From assembly GCA_964459805.1 (NCBI GenBank), contig CAYWOD010000210.1, forward strand, positions 1-6,046: 6,046 nucleotides of DNA, written 5' to 3'. Below, one piece after another: positions 5,747 to 6,046 of this stretch. This DNA is from DAOVRL01 sp964459805. Its GTDB lineage: Bacteria; Planctomycetota; Phycisphaerae; Sedimentisphaerales; Anaerobacaceae. Both the position numbers and the translations under genes were made by a program. How positions within the stretch are numbered: the stretch's first letter is position 1; each line of letters opens with the position of its first letter. The notes beneath the pieces were generated by a model that was not told the DNA's origin, did not search any database, and was given only the letters and a program-made list of their open reading frames with translations.

Positions 5747-5922
5747 GCTCTCTGTCCTGAACAATAATCGTCAATTATTCTTAAGGGGCACATGCAAGCT
5801 ATCACCTGCAATGGAACACCCGCCAAAAAGTCAACAGAATCGCGGAAAGAGGGATGCAAGTCAAACAAAAAGAGGCCGGGAATTTTGTTTCCGGGGGGCT
5901 GTAGGTTGCTTGTTAGGCTCAT
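5743..5922 (-). CDS. Possible 59-residue leader ORF overlapping the beta-barrel gene
   Basis: An ATG at 5922-5920 preceded by AGGGAG (5935-5930, 7 nt spacing) opens a frame of 59 codons. It ends in TGA 5745-5743, overlapping the ATG of the beta-barrel gene as ATGA. The peptide, starting MSLTSNLQPPG and with a middle part GLFLFDLHPSF, has no recognisable domain and no clear signal peptide. A good ribosome site plus a 4-nt stop/start overlap is what translational coupling looks like, so it may be a leader peptide or a small gene. It may equally be a chance frame in an otherwise non-coding upstream region. A hairpin with a short T-run lies inside it. Confidence 0.3.
   Translation of the reverse strand: MSLTSNLQPPGNKIPGLFLFDLHPSFRDSVDFLAGVPLQVIACMCPLRIIDDYCSGQRA
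5763..5779. promoter_or_regulatory. AT-rich inverted repeat upstream of the beta-barrel gene
   Basis: AATAAT (5763-5768) and ATTATT (5774-5779) are perfect 6-bp inverted arms around CGTCA, located 17-33 bp before the ATG at 5746. It might be an operator or a weak RNA structure over the ribosome-binding region. I found no convincing -10/-35 pair around it. Confidence 0.25.
5871..5894 (-). terminator. Weak hairpin with T-run on the minus strand
   Basis: On the minus strand CCGGAAA (5894-5888) can pair with TTCCCGG (5882-5876) around CAAAA, with one A-C mismatch, followed by CCTCTTTTTG. It could end transcription entering from beyond the right edge, or act as an attenuator ahead of the beta-barrel gene. 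The stem is short and imperfect, so the call is tentative. Confidence 0.25.
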
Positions 5923-6046
5923 CTTATGACTCCCTGTTTTGAGTGGCCTTTCTGTTGTTCGATAAGGGAACGGGACTGGTTTTGTATTTCGTATATCGTA
6001 TGTCGTATGTGGTATGTCGTCCCTTCGACTTGGTTCGACCTTGCTC
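5923..6046. other. Non-coding right edge with short repeats
   Basis: Beyond the possible leader ORF I see no gene on either strand to the end of the window. The stretch holds the 7-bp tandem repeat at 5984-6020, then two near-copies of TTCGAC-TTG (6024-6033 and 6034-6043) that run up to the edge. If the leader ORF is not real, the gene-free stretch is 5747-6046, about 300 bp. Confidence 0.5.
5984..6020. repeat. 7-bp tandem repeat, consensus GTATGTC, about 5 copies
   Basis: Consecutive units are GTATTTC, GTATATC, GTATGTC, GTATGTG and GTATGTC, plus a partial GT. The period is exactly 7 with one or two changes per unit. Coding is unlikely. Such degenerate heptamers of the CGTATNT kind occur between genes in some environmental bacterial genomes (from memory). 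Copy number may vary between strains. Confidence 0.75.

Overview
The window reads as chromosome from an anaerobic, Gram-negative-type bacterium. It carries genes of the Wood-Ljungdahl (reductive acetyl-CoA) pathway, a lipoprotein with a clear lipobox, and an outer-membrane beta-barrel with a signal peptide and terminal Phe. The formate-tetrahydrofolate ligase is the long form of about 590 residues that I associate with Deltaproteobacteria, Planctomycetes and similar anaerobes. I cannot fix the phylum from sequence alone.

Left part (1-873, + strand). The 3' end of an unrecognised gene stops at 119, and its last codons form a strong hairpin. Next comes a mosaic of three broken carbonyl-branch genes in normal operon order: the N-terminus of CO dehydrogenase (cooS/acsA), an internal to C-terminal piece of acetyl-CoA synthase (acsB), and the C-terminus of the methyl-THF:corrinoid methyltransferase (acsE). 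The first junction is out of frame and the second in frame, and each falls in a short stretch that could encode both partners. The simplest reading is two internal deletions in an ancestral cooS-acsB-...-acsE-fhs-folD operon. A mis-assembly must still be excluded.

Centre (924-4098, + strand). Intact fhs and folD follow, the methyl-branch enzymes that turn formate and THF into formyl-, methenyl- and methylene-THF. The roughly 100 bp between them hold a CGCAGAGA-type imperfect inverted repeat. A small orphan lipoprotein gene follows folD.

Right part (4169-5922, - strand). A two-gene MNT nucleotidyltransferase/HEPN module (likely toxin-antitoxin or defence type) is joined by a GTGA overlap. It has its own promoter, whose -35 box lies in an 11-bp palindrome. 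Upstream of it on the same strand is an outer-membrane beta-barrel gene, possibly preceded by a 59-codon ORF that overlaps it by ATGA. The right edge is non-coding and carries a 7-bp tandem repeat of about five copies.

Together, the window suggests loss of the local acetyl-CoA-forming branch with retention of folate one-carbon enzymes, beside a small accessory module. Whether intact CODH/ACS genes exist elsewhere cannot be seen here.
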